Source: Candidatus Gottesmanbacteria bacterium GW2011_GWC1_43_10
Lineage (GTDB): Bacteria > Patescibacteriota > Microgenomatia > UBA10105
Length of the DNA: 43,748 nucleotides
NCBI GenBank assembly: GCA_000995415.1
Contig: LCEX01000006.1
Coordinates: 1-43,748, forward strand
Direction of reading: 5' to 3'
This document shows positions 15,454 to 25,985 of the stretch, piece after piece. The first letter of the stretch is position 1. Every line of letters begins with the position of its first letter. The position numbers and the translations under genes are program-made. The notes beneath the pieces were generated by a model. That model was not told where the DNA came from. It ran no database searches and was given only the letters and a program-made list of their open reading frames with translations.

Positions 15454-15936
15454 TCATTTCTTTCGCCGGATCCGATGGATCAACTTTTTGACGTTATTTT
15501 TGAACAATCCATCAAAAATATCTCCTTTAGAGATCATCCCCAACAATTTTCCTTCTTCATCTACTACCGGTAATTGCCTGATTTTCCGCACTATCATGCG
15601 TGAGAGAGCCCGCATAATATTGGATTCAGGTAAAGTATATACCACACGACGGTTCATGACTTTTTCTGCGGTCAATTTTTTGAGCTTATCAAACTTTTCT
15701 TTCAGGTCTTCATCTATTTCTTCTCCGGCGGCAAAGTCGGGGATGACATCGGCATAATCCGGGAATAGCTTGGTCAATAGATCTTCTTCGGATACGATAC
15801 CTAATAATTTGCCTTGTTTGTCAACTATGGGTAAACCATGAATATGTTTTTTGAAAATAAGCTTCCAGATCTCGGGAAGAGCCGTATTCGGGGAACCAGT
15901 AATCACTTGTTTATTCATCAATTCGCGAACTTTCAT
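15454..15936 (-). CDS. CBS-domain pair protein
   Basis: 160 residues with two CBS domains: MKVRELMNKQVITG...HGLPIVDKQGKLLGIVSEEDLL and AEKVMNRRVVYTLPE...RQLPVVDEEGKLLGMISKGDIF. Stand-alone CBS pairs usually bind adenine nucleotides and sense energy state. The target is unknown. It lies between the ATP synthase operon and carA. AAAGGAGG precedes the ATG by 5 nt, the best Shine-Dalgarno in this part. Confidence 0.88.
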   Translation of the reverse strand: MKVRELMNKQVITGSPNTALPEIWKLIFKKHIHGLPIVDKQGKLLGIVSEEDLLTKLFPDYADVIPDFAAGEEIDEDLKEKFDKLKKLTAEKVMNRRVVYTLPESNIMRALSRMIVRKIRQLPVVDEEGKLLGMISKGDIFDGLFKNNVKKLIHRIRRKK

Positions 15937-16002
15937 AAAAACCTCCTTTTCTTGTTCCGTAACTTGTTGAAATGATTTGACACGATTTGATCCGGTTACC
16001 CT

Positions 16003-16031
16003 ACTTTAGTCAGTTCGGGTTGAGAAGTCAA
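16003..16031 (-). promoter_or_regulatory. Promoter of the CBS-domain gene
   Basis: TTGACT (16026-16031), 17 nt, TAAAGT (16003-16008) on the minus strand, downstream of atpC. Confidence 0.6.
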
Positions 16032-16089
16032 GCCTAAAATATATAGATATCATTCTATGCATTGAGATATTTGAAGCTAAAATTGGGGT

Positions 16090-16512
16090 CTAATGAATGC
16101 GCTGTTTTCTGCGGCGTAAAAGTTTCAGATCAATGAGTGATTGCCGGTATAATGTTTTATAAGTGGTAAGAGCCGCACCCATAGGTTTTTGTTTAAGTGC
16201 GACTTCGGCTGCTTGTTTCGCCTTTAGGATATCTTGTTCGTTGAGTTCAGTCGATTTGACTGCTCTGGTGACAAGTACAATGGTTTTATCCTTAGCGACT
16301 TCAATGAAACCACCGCCTATAGAAAGATAGTATTCCTCTTGGTGTTTTTTGATTTTTAAGATACCTTCGGTGAGTTGTGCAAATAAAGATATGTGTCTGG
16401 GCAAAATCCCAATGTTCCCGACCTTTGTCGGCACGACGACCATCTCTACCTGATCAGTAAAGGCGATCCGTTCGGGAGTGACAATTTCTAAAGGAAAAGT
16501 CATAATTTTCAA
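16090..16512 (-). CDS. atpC: ATP synthase epsilon subunit
   Basis: 140 residues, F1 central stalk. The N-terminal beta-sandwich runs FPLEIVTPERIAFTDQVEMVVVPTKVGNIGILPRHISLFAQL, followed by the helical hairpin (ELNEQDILKAKQAAEVALKQ). Last gene of the operon, 8 nt after atpD. No clear terminator follows. Confidence 0.93.
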   Translation of the reverse strand: MKIMTFPLEIVTPERIAFTDQVEMVVVPTKVGNIGILPRHISLFAQLTEGILKIKKHQEEYYLSIGGGFIEVAKDKTIVLVTRAVKSTELNEQDILKAKQAAEVALKQKPMGAALTTYKTLYRQSLIDLKLLRRRKQRIH

Positions 16513-16520
16513 TTTGGAAA

Positions 16521-17906
<1,386 letters not shown>

Positions 17907-17910
17907 TTAG

Positions 17911-18783
17911 TTAACTTACTGCTAGTCTTGCAGTCACCATATCGGAAATTTCGTAGGTGATTTTTTCTTGTCTGGCTCGATAATATTCTAAAGTCAAAAG
18001 TTCAATAAATTCCCGAGCGTTGTCAGTAGCATTTTTCATAGCCATCATGCGGGCGCTATGTTCTGAGGCTTCCGCTTGCAATACCGCATCCCGCACTTGA
18101 TTTTCCAAGTAATGAAATAGTAGCGGGTCAAGAATCGATTCTACATCCGGTTCCACCAAAAACTCCAACGGGGTGATTTCCGGTTTTTCGACAGTTTGTC
18201 CGGCAGGAATAAATAGTCCTTTTATCGGCAACAGTTGTTTGTGAGTCGGTTCCTGCCGCAGCGCAGAGAGAAAATTATTATAAACGATCTCTACCCGCTT
18301 AAATTCGCCCTTAATGTATCCGTCGGTAATCAAAGTGGTCAGAGCCGGAATATTTTGACTAAAGGGAATTTTCTCTGAAAAATCAGCCAGAAGTGCTCGT
18401 TTACCTCTAACCAGGTAAGTCTCGCCCCGTTTTCCCAAAGTCACATATTGAAAACTAGCTAGTTCCGTCTCCTTAAACCATTTCTGCAAAGAGCGAAGTA
18501 AATTGGTGTTTAAACCACCACACAAGCCTTTGTTGGTCGTGATCAAAATCACCAAGTCCTTACCATTTGTGTTTTCTTTAAGTAGGGGGTGTTGTTCCGG
18601 ATCAATTCGTGCCACAAATTTCGTCACCATTTCGGCGATTTTTTCAGCATAAGGACGGCCAGAGACAGCCAACCCCTGGGCTTTTTTCATCTTGGAAGCA
18701 GCGACCATCTGCATCGCTCGGGTAATTTGTGAAATATTTTGGGCCGATTTGATGCGGCGTTTGATCAAACGTAAATTTGCCAT
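17911..18783 (-). CDS. atpG: ATP synthase gamma subunit
   Basis: 290 residues. The N-terminal helix is LRLIKRRIKSAQNISQITRAMQMVAASKMKKAQ, the middle is TTNKGLCGGLNTNLLR, and the C-terminal helix is MMAMKNATDNAREFIELLTLEYYRARQEKITYEI. This forms the rotor shaft. The spacing to atpD is 7 nt. Confidence 0.96.
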   Translation of the reverse strand: MANLRLIKRRIKSAQNISQITRAMQMVAASKMKKAQGLAVSGRPYAEKIAEMVTKFVARIDPEQHPLLKENTNGKDLVILITTNKGLCGGLNTNLLRSLQKWFKETELASFQYVTLGKRGETYLVRGKRALLADFSEKIPFSQNIPALTTLITDGYIKGEFKRVEIVYNNFLSALRQEPTHKQLLPIKGLFIPAGQTVEKPEITPLEFLVEPDVESILDPLLFHYLENQVRDAVLQAEASEHSARMMAMKNATDNAREFIELLTLEYYRARQEKITYEISDMVTARLAVS

Positions 18784-18784
18784 G

Positions 18785-20293
18785 TTAGGTCTTTTTCCTT
18801 CCGGATTTAAAATCAGTCAGCAGTTTTTTGAGTTGGTTTTCGACTTCTTCCGTCAATTTCTTTTCTTCCTTGATCAATTTGAGCGTTTTGCGTCCATGGA
18901 GGGATAAATATTCAGTCAAATCTTTTTCAAATTGAGGAACATCATGTCTATCCACATCATCTAAGTAACCGTTAACGCCAGACCAAATAAGTGCGACTTG
19001 GAGTTCAACCGGCAAAGGACTAAAGGGGGGTTGCTTTAGAAGTTCTGTCATCCGCGCACCCCGTTCGATTTGAGCTTTGGTGACCGGATCCAAGTCTGAA
19101 GCAAACTGGGCAAACGCGGCCAGTTCTCGATACTGGGCTAAATCCAATCTCAATTTACCAGCGACTTGTTTCATGGCTTTGATTTGCGCAGTACCTCCGA
19201 CACGGGAAACTGAAGCTCCAACAGAAATTGCTGGCCGGATGCCAGCATAAAACAAATCCGGTTCCAAAAACAGTTGCCCATCGGTGATAGAAATCACATT
19301 TGTCGGAATATAAGCTGATAAATCACCGGCTAAAGTTTCGATAAAAGGTAACGCGGTGAGTGATCCACCGCCGTATTTTTCGCTCAAACGACAGGCACGT
19401 TCCAACAAACGAGAATGAAGATAAAATACGTCTCCCGGATAGGCTTCCCGACCAGAAGGACGTTTTAAGATGAGGGAAATTTGCCGATAGCTCCAGGCGT
19501 GTTTGGACAAATCATCATAAATCACTAAAGCGTCTTTACCCTTGTCCATGAAATACTCGCCTATAGCGCAGCCGGCGTATGGAGCCAAGTATTGGAAAGC
19601 GGCCGGGTCGGCGGCGTTGGCCGCGACTACGATGGTATGATCAAGCGCCTTATGTTTTTCCAAAGCCGCAATCACCTGAGCCACACGAGAGGCTTTTTGA
19701 CCGATAGCCACATAAATACAAATCATACCCTCATCTTTTTGATTAATGATCGTATCAAGGGCAATTTGAGTTTTGCCTGTACCTCTATCTCCAATGATCA
19801 GTTCCCGCTGTCCGCGACCAATGGGAATCATCGCATCAATCGGTTTTATACCTGTGGCTAACGGCGTATTTACCGGTTGCCGCATCGTCACACCCGGAGC
19901 GACTTTTTCGACAGGATAGGATGTTTTGGTACGAATCTCTCCTTTACCGTCGAGCGGATTACCCAGGGGATCGATCACTCGGCCGACTAACGTCTCTCCT
20001 ACCGGTATCGAAAGTAATTTACCGGTATTTTTGACTTCGTCGCCTTCTTTGATACTTAAGTATTCACCCAAAACGATCACTCCGACTTCTTCTTCCTCCA
20101 AATTTATCGCCACTCCATAAATGCCGCGTGGAAATTCCACCATTTCCAGGTAGGCGACTCCGTAAAGCCCAGAAACTTTGGCTACCCCATCAGCGATTTT
20201 GGTCACTTTACCTGTAAGTTCCGCTTCTACTTTTGGCGTATAAGCAGCCAGTTTTTGTAATATTTCTTTGGCCAATTGTTTTCCGTCATCCAT
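18785..20293 (-). CDS. atpA: ATP synthase alpha subunit
   Basis: 502 residues, non-catalytic F1 subunit. The P-loop is [11 protein letters not shown] (Gly in the place of the usual Gln of GDRQTGKT). It also has [29 protein letters not shown] and [10 protein letters not shown]. It ends 1 nt before the atpG start. Confidence 0.97.
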   Translation of the reverse strand: MDDGKQLAKEILQKLAAYTPKVEAELTGKVTKIADGVAKVSGLYGVAYLEMVEFPRGIYGVAINLEEEEVGVIVLGEYLSIKEGDEVKNTGKLLSIPVGETLVGRVIDPLGNPLDGKGEIRTKTSYPVEKVAPGVTMRQPVNTPLATGIKPIDAMIPIGRGQRELIIGDRGTGKTQIALDTIINQKDEGMICIYVAIGQKASRVAQVIAALEKHKALDHTIVVAANAADPAAFQYLAPYAGCAIGEYFMDKGKDALVIYDDLSKHAWSYRQISLILKRPSGREAYPGDVFYLHSRLLERACRLSEKYGGGSLTALPFIETLAGDLSAYIPTNVISITDGQLFLEPDLFYAGIRPAISVGASVSRVGGTAQIKAMKQVAGKLRLDLAQYRELAAFAQFASDLDPVTKAQIERGARMTELLKQPPFSPLPVELQVALIWSGVNGYLDDVDRHDVPQFEKDLTEYLSLHGRKTLKLIKEEKKLTEEVENQLKKLLTDFKSGRKKT

Positions 20294-20297
20294 GGAT

Positions 20298-20636
20298 TTA
20301 ACTCCTTAGAAATTTGATCATTGTGTCTAGTTGATGAACCAAAGTGGCATCCAATTTCCAATCCCCTACTTGAATTCTAAATCCTCCCAACAATTCTCCT
20401 TTTACCCGATATTGATAAGTGATTCGCCGAGCTAAAATCCGATTCAGTACAGTTTCCAAGTGTTGTTTGTCAGCATCAAGTAAAGCCTCAGCACTTTCTA
20501 CATCGGCTTCATGTTCACCTTTGACCTTGATCAAAGCTTCACTTATCGTCTGTTCCAGTTCGCCTGCAAATACTTGTCCTCTTTCACTGTTGATGATCCG
20601 CAAAGCTTCGTTTAGTTGGTTAGGATTTTTTTTCAT
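20298..20636 (-). CDS. atpH: ATP synthase delta subunit, shortened
   Basis: 112 residues against about 175-180 in typical bacteria. The C-terminal half is recognisable: [20 protein letters not shown], then [34 protein letters not shown]. The N-terminal helical bundle that binds the alpha crown is cut to about 45 residues. The start overlaps atpF by 17 nt. Position and the GG-x-x-I-x-V-G-D motif support the call. Confidence 0.82.
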   Translation of the reverse strand: MKKNPNQLNEALRIINSERGQVFAGELEQTISEALIKVKGEHEADVESAEALLDADKQHLETVLNRILARRITYQYRVKGELLGGFRIQVGDWKLDATLVHQLDTMIKFLRS

Positions 20637-21132
20637 GTGTACGGGCGATTTTCTCTAGTTGTTTCTCGACCAATTTATGTTGATCTGCGGTAGTTAGTAC
20701 TTCTCCCAAAAGTCGTTTCACCATTTGGGCTGAGATTTCGACGGTGCGATTTTTGATATCTGCCTCCATTTCGCGCTGCCTACCCTCAAGTTCCTGTACC
20801 AACTTACGCTTCATTTCCGCGACTTCCCGTTTGCCCTTTTCAATGATTTCCTCATGCAGTCGCATGGCGTCTTTTTTGGCGTTTTCCAAAACAACTTTGG
20901 TTTCTTCACGGGCCTCACGCAATACTTCTTGTTTTTTCAGATCCAGCTTCTCTTCTTCCTGTTTAGCTTTTTCGCCCATTTGTAGGCCTGCTTCAATTTG
21001 CCGTTTCCGGTCTTTGAGGGCTTTTAAAATAGGCTTGTACAGAAACTTGGTCAACACGATCAACATGATCGTAAAGTTGACGATCTGCGTCAGCAACAAT
21101 GGTAGTTCAACCCCTAGTTTTTCCATATACAA
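20620..21132 (-). CDS. atpF: ATP synthase b subunit
   Basis: 170 residues: one N-terminal membrane helix (LPLLLTQIVNFTIMLIVLTKFLYKP), then a long charged coiled coil forming the peripheral stalk. The position between atpE and atpH is standard. Confidence 0.94.
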   Translation of the reverse strand: MYMEKLGVELPLLLTQIVNFTIMLIVLTKFLYKPILKALKDRKRQIEAGLQMGEKAKQEEEKLDLKKQEVLREAREETKVVLENAKKDAMRLHEEIIEKGKREVAEMKRKLVQELEGRQREMEADIKNRTVEISAQMVKRLLGEVLTTADQHKLVEKQLEKIARTHEKKS

Positions 21133-21155
21133 ATAAATCTGATGCTCATGTACTG

Positions 21156-21206
21156 ATTGATACTAATGCTGCTTATATATACGAAATGATTATTATTCGT
21201 ATCAAT
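21156..21206 (-). other. Stem-loops in the atpE-atpF gap
   Basis: The 103-nt gap holds two mutually exclusive hairpins on the minus strand: ATACGAA/TTCGTAT (7 bp) and ATTGATAC/GTATCAAT (8 bp), sharing the ATAC bases. They could protect the atpE message end and help raise c-subunit output. Role inferred. Confidence 0.4.
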
Positions 21207-21235
21207 TGCATGCATTTGTATATTGGCATCAATTT

Positions 21236-21454
21236 TTAGGTAAATTTCAAAATGAGTGCTATAACTAAAGCATAAATAGCGATAGCTTCTGCAAAAGCTG
21301 CGCCCAAAATCATCGCTGTCCGGATATCACTTGCGGCTTCAGGATTGCGTCCCATCGCCTCGACAGCTTTGGCGGTGATCATACCGATAGCTATAGCCGG
21401 AGCTGCGCCGCCAATCGCGATAGTTAAACCTGTCATTATTACTTTTGGATCCAT
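21236..21454 (-). CDS. atpE: ATP synthase c subunit
   Basis: 72 residues, two membrane helices with loop GRNPEA. Helix 2 carries the ion-binding Glu in GAAFAEAIAIYALV. Helix 1 (GGAAPAIAIGMITAKA) lacks the Gln typical of Na+ rings, so proton coupling is more likely. GAGGAGG precedes the ATG. Confidence 0.95.
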   Translation of the reverse strand: MDPKVIMTGLTIAIGGAAPAIAIGMITAKAVEAMGRNPEAASDIRTAMILGAAFAEAIAIYALVIALILKFT

Positions 21455-21477
21455 ATACTAAAACCACCTCCTCACAT

Positions 21478-21543
21478 TTAATTGATAATGAATAATTGAT
21501 AATTAAAAATGCTTCAAAATTATCAATTCACAATTATCAATTC
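21478..21543 (-). repeat. AATTATCAATT-type inverted repeat between atpB and atpE
   Basis: Copies of ATTGATAATT in both orientations form a long A/T-rich stem directly before the atpE ribosome-binding site. The same 10-mer repeat is translated in gatB near 28022-28062. Confidence 0.6.
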
Positions 21544-21544
21544 A

Positions 21545-22348
21545 TCATTCGTGTCCGTGACTCATCGTCGCCATGTTCAAAAATACGGCTGTCAACATCG
21601 AAAAAACCAGCGCCTGGATGAAACCAACAAACAATTCTAACCCAAGAAAGGGTAATGGTGCAACCACCGGCATCAAAAAGGCAATTACTGTAAGCAAAAC
21701 CTCGCCCGCAAAAATATTCCCAAATAACCGGAAAGCGAAGGAAATGATTTTTGACAAATCGGAAATGATTTCCAAAATCCCCACAAAAAACATGATCGGA
21801 TTACTTAAGTTAAAATAGCGTTTAAAATAACCCAAACCCAAATCGGAAAAACCGTAATAATGGAGCGAAAAAAAGGCGATTAAAGCCATCGCCAAAGTCG
21901 TATTTAAATCTGCAGTTGGTCCGCGAAATAGGGGGATAAATTCTTCTTTTTTAGCACTACTTTCCAAAGACTCTGTAGTCGTTATCTCTTTCTCCACAAT
22001 TTCTACTTCCTTCTCGGTTTTAAATAACCCCACACTTCCGACTCCCGGCAACAAACCTGACCAGTTAGCTATAATAATGAATAAAAACAAAGTGGCCAAA
22101 AGCGGAAAAAAAGTTGCAATTTTTGCTTCACCAACGACGCTCGTAAATAGTTTGTGGATGCCTTCAATCACAATTTCGGCAATTTGTTGTAAGTTGGTCG
22201 GAACCAAAGAAATTCGGCGAGAAACTAAAAGAGCAAATACTGTAAGTAGTGCCATCACTAACCAAGTCGTCAGTATCGAATTGGTGACCGGCCAGCCGGC
22301 AATGGATGTGATTTTTTCAGCCGCGAGTGATATGTGTGGTTGTCCCAT
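21545..22348 (-). CDS. atpB: ATP synthase a subunit
   Basis: 267 residues with five or more membrane helices. The essential Arg lies in SFAFRLFGNIFAGEVLL, and RGPTADLNTTLAMAL is the conserved start of the core. Between LLPGVGSVGLFK and FIPLFRG there is an acidic loop of about 28 residues (TEKEVEIVEKEITTTESLES...) that many bacterial a subunits lack. Confidence 0.94.
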   Translation of the reverse strand: MGQPHISLAAEKITSIAGWPVTNSILTTWLVMALLTVFALLVSRRISLVPTNLQQIAEIVIEGIHKLFTSVVGEAKIATFFPLLATLFLFIIIANWSGLLPGVGSVGLFKTEKEVEIVEKEITTTESLESSAKKEEFIPLFRGPTADLNTTLAMALIAFFSLHYYGFSDLGLGYFKRYFNLSNPIMFFVGILEIISDLSKIISFAFRLFGNIFAGEVLLTVIAFLMPVVAPLPFLGLELFVGFIQALVFSMLTAVFLNMATMSHGHE

Positions 22349-22352
22349 CTGT

Positions 22353-22649
22353 TTATTTTCCTTTTTGCGAAAATTGTTTGACTGTCATAAATAAATTCCC
22401 AAACGCTACCAAAATCCCCACAAACAAAAATGAAAGCGTAAGTTTGGGATGACTCTTAAACTTATTATCCAGCCACAACCCAAAAAGAGCTCCCGCAGTG
22501 ATCGGAAGTGCGATAGAAAATCCTATTTCTGTGGCCTGGATGAAAACTCCGGATGGGGACCCCTTTTTTTTTGGTTCCTCCATCTCGGCGAACTCGTATC
22601 CAGTTGCACCTTCAAGCTTGAGAATTTTCTTTTTGACCTGTGTCTTCAT
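22353..22649 (-). CDS. AtpI/AtpZ-like ATP synthase accessory protein
   Basis: 98 residues with two membrane helices: GFSIALPITAGALFGLWLDNKF and LTLSFLFVGILVAFGNLFMTVKQF. It is first in the atp operon, 4 nt before atpB. AtpI/AtpZ proteins help c-ring assembly and Mg2+ supply. The call rests on topology, the GLWLDNKF motif and position. Confidence 0.78.
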   Translation of the reverse strand: MKTQVKKKILKLEGATGYEFAEMEEPKKKGSPSGVFIQATEIGFSIALPITAGALFGLWLDNKFKSHPKLTLSFLFVGILVAFGNLFMTVKQFSQKGK

Positions 22650-22730
22650 TTTATACCCTTTGTAATAGAATTACGCGAGGTATAACGCCTTCTTTTCTGA
22701 TCCGCCAATGATACTAATCAACTAATAAAT

Positions 22731-22759
22731 AGTATAAAATATTTGGGGTTTGAAGTCAA
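22731..22759 (-). promoter_or_regulatory. ATP synthase operon promoter
   Basis: TTGACT (22754-22759), 17 nt, TATACT (22731-22736). The -35 overlaps the dnaE stop codon. The leader is about 75 nt with no terminator seen. Confidence 0.7.
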
Positions 22760-25700
22760 TTTACTTGCAAAGTAAAGATGTCATTGGCAATTAGGGTCAA
22801 CCGGTCATCCTTTTCATCAACTCTGGCTTTGACTAAAATAGCTGTATCGGGAATGAGTAGATTTTTGACTAAAGCAAAAGTCCGGGGAAAAACTACGACC
22901 TCAATCACTCCACTTAGGTCCGACAGACGGATGAAAGCCATTTCCTGACCAGAGCTTTTGGTGATAATTTTTTTTATTTGCGAAACAATCCCACCGATGA
23001 CTACGGTCGCTCCGACATCAGCAGAGGTCAAATCTGCGATCTGGTGACTCACCTTTTGGGAAATTTGACTAAAAATCGGGGTCAGGGGATGCTCGGTGAA
23101 ATAAAAACCAAACATATCTTTTTCAAAACGCAAAAGTTCGGATTTGGTGAATTCTTCCGTTTCCGGAAGTTTAGTATCGTGACGCCGACCGGTGTCTGTT
23201 TCAAATAAACCGATTTGGCCACTTTGTGAGTGTTTTTTATCTTTTTGGACTTCTTCGACAATTTGAGAGATCCCGGTGAGGAGACCTGCCCGAGAACCGA
23301 ACTGATCAAACGCCCCGGCTTTAATCAAACTTTCCAAGGTTTTTTTGTTAACCTTGGACAAATCCACTCGATACACGAAATCTCGGATAGATTCAAAATC
23401 GCCGTCGCTTCTTCTGGCTATTAAAATGGTTTCGATCGCAGCTGTGCCGACATTTTTGATGGCGGACAAACCAAAGCGGATGCAGGGAGTATGACGGGTG
23501 TCTTTTTCAATCGTAAATTCGACATGCGCCCGGTTGATATCCGGACCCAAGAGTTGGATCCCCATCCGTTTACATTCGCCTACCAAAAGACCCACTTTTT
23601 CTTCCCGCGCCGGACCGGTGGCGGAGCGTGATTCGGCTGTCAAGACCGCCGTCATAAATTCGACCGGATACCGGGTCTTAAGATATGCTGTCTGATAAGC
23701 AATCATCGCGTAGCTTGCGGCGTGAGCTTTATTAAACCCATATCCGGCGAAAGGCTCAATTAGGTGAAAAATTTCGGCCGCCAATTCGGCGGTAATCCCA
23801 TTTTTACGACAGCCGGCGATAAACTTTTCCTGTTGTTTTTTCATCTCGGCCGGAATTTTTTTCCCGACAGCTTTGCGCAGTTTATCCGCATCACCCCAGG
23901 AATAACCGGCTAGAGTGATAGCTGTGAGCAAAACATCATCCTGGTAACAAATCAAGCCATATGATTGCTTCAAGACATTTTCCAATCTCGGATGGATATA
24001 ACTGATTTTTTTGGGATCGTGTTTACGGGCGATAAATTCAGGAATCACTTGCATGGGGCCAGGTCTATATAAAGCCACCATCGCCATCATGTCAAATATC
24101 GTCGTCGGTTTGAGTTCTTTGATGTAACGGCGCATGCCGGCAGACTCGAGCTGAAAGATACCGGTAGTTTCACCTTTGGCCAGAAGTTCAAAAGTAGATT
24201 TGTCGTTGAGCGGGATTTTTTGGATGTCGATAGTTTCTTTGTGTTGTTCTTTGATAAATTTCAATGTCTGATTAATAATAGTTAAATTTCTAAGTCCCAA
24301 GAAATCCATTTTCAGTAGCCCGATTCCGTCTTCGCCCACCGTATACATATCATACTGGGTGACGATCTTTTCGCCCTTGGTCTCTTTTTGTAATGGCGTG
24401 TATTCTACCAAAGGTTTGTCAGCAATCACCACTCCGGCGGCATGCACCGAGGCGTGTCTGGACACTCCCTCAAGTCGGCGCGCCAAATCCAAAAGTCTCT
24501 TGGTCTCGGCTTCAGTTTGGTAAGCTACCCGCAAATCCGGAGATATCTCAAGCGCTTTGGCTATAGTCATCGCAAAACCTTGGGCACCGATGGGAATCAG
24601 TTTCGCAATCCGATCGGGTTGGGCATAGGGCATACCCAATGCCCGTCCCACATCACGCACGGCAGCCCTGGCCTCCATGGTTCCAAAGGTGATGATCTGG
24701 GCGACCTTATCACTACCATATTTTTGGGTCACATAAGCAATCACTTCATCCCGTCGGTCATCGGCAAAATCCAAATCGATATCCGGCGGGGACGGCCGCT
24801 CGGGGTTTAAAAACCGTTCAAAAGGTAAACTGAAATAAAACGGATCCAAACCGGTGATGCCCAAAATAAAAGAGACCACCGACCCAGCGGCTGATCCTCT
24901 TCCGGGACCCACCAGAATACCTTGTTTTTTGGCCCAGTTGACAAAATCCGCCACAATCAAAAAATATGTGGCATAACCCTTTTTGCCGATGATTGAAAGT
25001 TCATAATCAATGCGTTCAACTACATGCGCTGGCAAAGGGTGACCGTAAAAATTTTGCGCTCCCTGATAAACCATTTTTTTTATATGGGTTTCTGGCGTGT
25101 CACTAGCAGGAACGATAAAGGGAGGCAAAATCCATTTGCCCAAGGGAATCGTCAACTCACACATGTCGGCAATTTTTCTGGTATTGGCTACTGCATCCGG
25201 GTATTGAATAAATAAACCGGTCATTTCTTCCGGAGAACGCAAATAAAAATCAGGGGAAGCAGCCAGTGACAGCGGCCGGTTTTTCTCAAGCATCGTGTGT
25301 TGGGTTTGCACACACAACAAGACTTCATGGGCTTCGGCATCTTCCTTTTCGATATAATGTACGTCGTTGGTCGCCACCAGTGGAATCCCAAGTTTTCGGG
25401 AAAGTTGCACCAACTTTTCATTGACGGTTGCTAGCTCTTTGATATTGGGATGCATTTGTAATTCAAGGAAATAATGGTCTTGACCAAAAATTTCCAGATA
25501 TTGTTTGGCCTTGGCTTCGGCCCGGACGTCCTGACCGGCTAGAAGGAGTGAGGGCACCTCACCGGCCAAACACGCAGACAGACAAATGAGTCCCTGGCAG
25601 TGTTGCCGCAGCAGTTCCAGATCGATTCGCGGTTTGTAATAATAACCTTCAAGATGAGCAAGTGTCACGAGTTTGAGTAAGTTCTTATAACCGACTGTAT

Positions 25701-25983
25701 TTTGGGCCAATAACACCAAATGATATTGGTCGCGGTCCAAATCCGGTTGTTTATCAAAGCGGGATCTGGCCGCCACATAAATCTCGACGCCAATGATCGG
25801 CTTGATGCCTGCGACCAGGGCCTGTTGATAAAATTTGATTGACCCGTACATCGCTCCGTGATCGGTGAGGGCGAGTGTATTCATCCCCAGGGCTTTGGTC
25901 CGCGCCACCAGATCCTCCATCCGACACAAACCATCCAACAACGAAAATTCGGAATGAGTATGCAAGTGTACAAAGTCTGGCAT
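22756..25983 (-). CDS. dnaE: DNA polymerase III alpha subunit
   Basis: Replicative polymerase, 1075 residues. The N-terminal PHP domain starts HLHTHSEFSLLDGL. The catalytic core has GPGRGSAAGSVV and PDIDLDFADDRRDEVI (residues about 398-413), and the finger domain is ALYRPGPMQVIPEFIARK. Helix-hairpin-helix and the C-terminal OB-fold (VVIGGIVSQIKK...LSDLSGVIEVVVFP) complete it. DnaE1 type. It starts 2 nt after the GGDEF-like gene, so the two share a transcript. Confidence 0.97.
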   Translation of the reverse strand: MPDFVHLHTHSEFSLLDGLCRMEDLVARTKALGMNTLALTDHGAMYGSIKFYQQALVAGIKPIIGVEIYVAARSRFDKQPDLDRDQYHLVLLAQNTVGYKNLLKLVTLAHLEGYYYKPRIDLELLRQHCQGLICLSACLAGEVPSLLLAGQDVRAEAKAKQYLEIFGQDHYFLELQMHPNIKELATVNEKLVQLSRKLGIPLVATNDVHYIEKEDAEAHEVLLCVQTQHTMLEKNRPLSLAASPDFYLRSPEEMTGLFIQYPDAVANTRKIADMCELTIPLGKWILPPFIVPASDTPETHIKKMVYQGAQNFYGHPLPAHVVERIDYELSIIGKKGYATYFLIVADFVNWAKKQGILVGPGRGSAAGSVVSFILGITGLDPFYFSLPFERFLNPERPSPPDIDLDFADDRRDEVIAYVTQKYGSDKVAQIITFGTMEARAAVRDVGRALGMPYAQPDRIAKLIPIGAQGFAMTIAKALEISPDLRVAYQTEAETKRLLDLARRLEGVSRHASVHAAGVVIADKPLVEYTPLQKETKGEKIVTQYDMYTVGEDGIGLLKMDFLGLRNLTIINQTLKFIKEQHKETIDIQKIPLNDKSTFELLAKGETTGIFQLESAGMRRYIKELKPTTIFDMMAMVALYRPGPMQVIPEFIARKHDPKKISYIHPRLENVLKQSYGLICYQDDVLLTAITLAGYSWGDADKLRKAVGKKIPAEMKKQQEKFIAGCRKNGITAELAAEIFHLIEPFAGYGFNKAHAASYAMIAYQTAYLKTRYPVEFMTAVLTAESRSATGPAREEKVGLLVGECKRMGIQLLGPDINRAHVEFTIEKDTRHTPCIRFGLSAIKNVGTAAIETILIARRSDGDFESIRDFVYRVDLSKVNKKTLESLIKAGAFDQFGSRAGLLTGISQIVEEVQKDKKHSQSGQIGLFETDTGRRHDTKLPETEEFTKSELLRFEKDMFGFYFTEHPLTPIFSQISQKVSHQIADLTSADVGATVVIGGIVSQIKKIITKSSGQEMAFIRLSDLSGVIEVVVFPRTFALVKNLLIPDTAILVKARVDEKDDRLTLIANDIFTLQVN

Positions 25984-25985
25984 AA

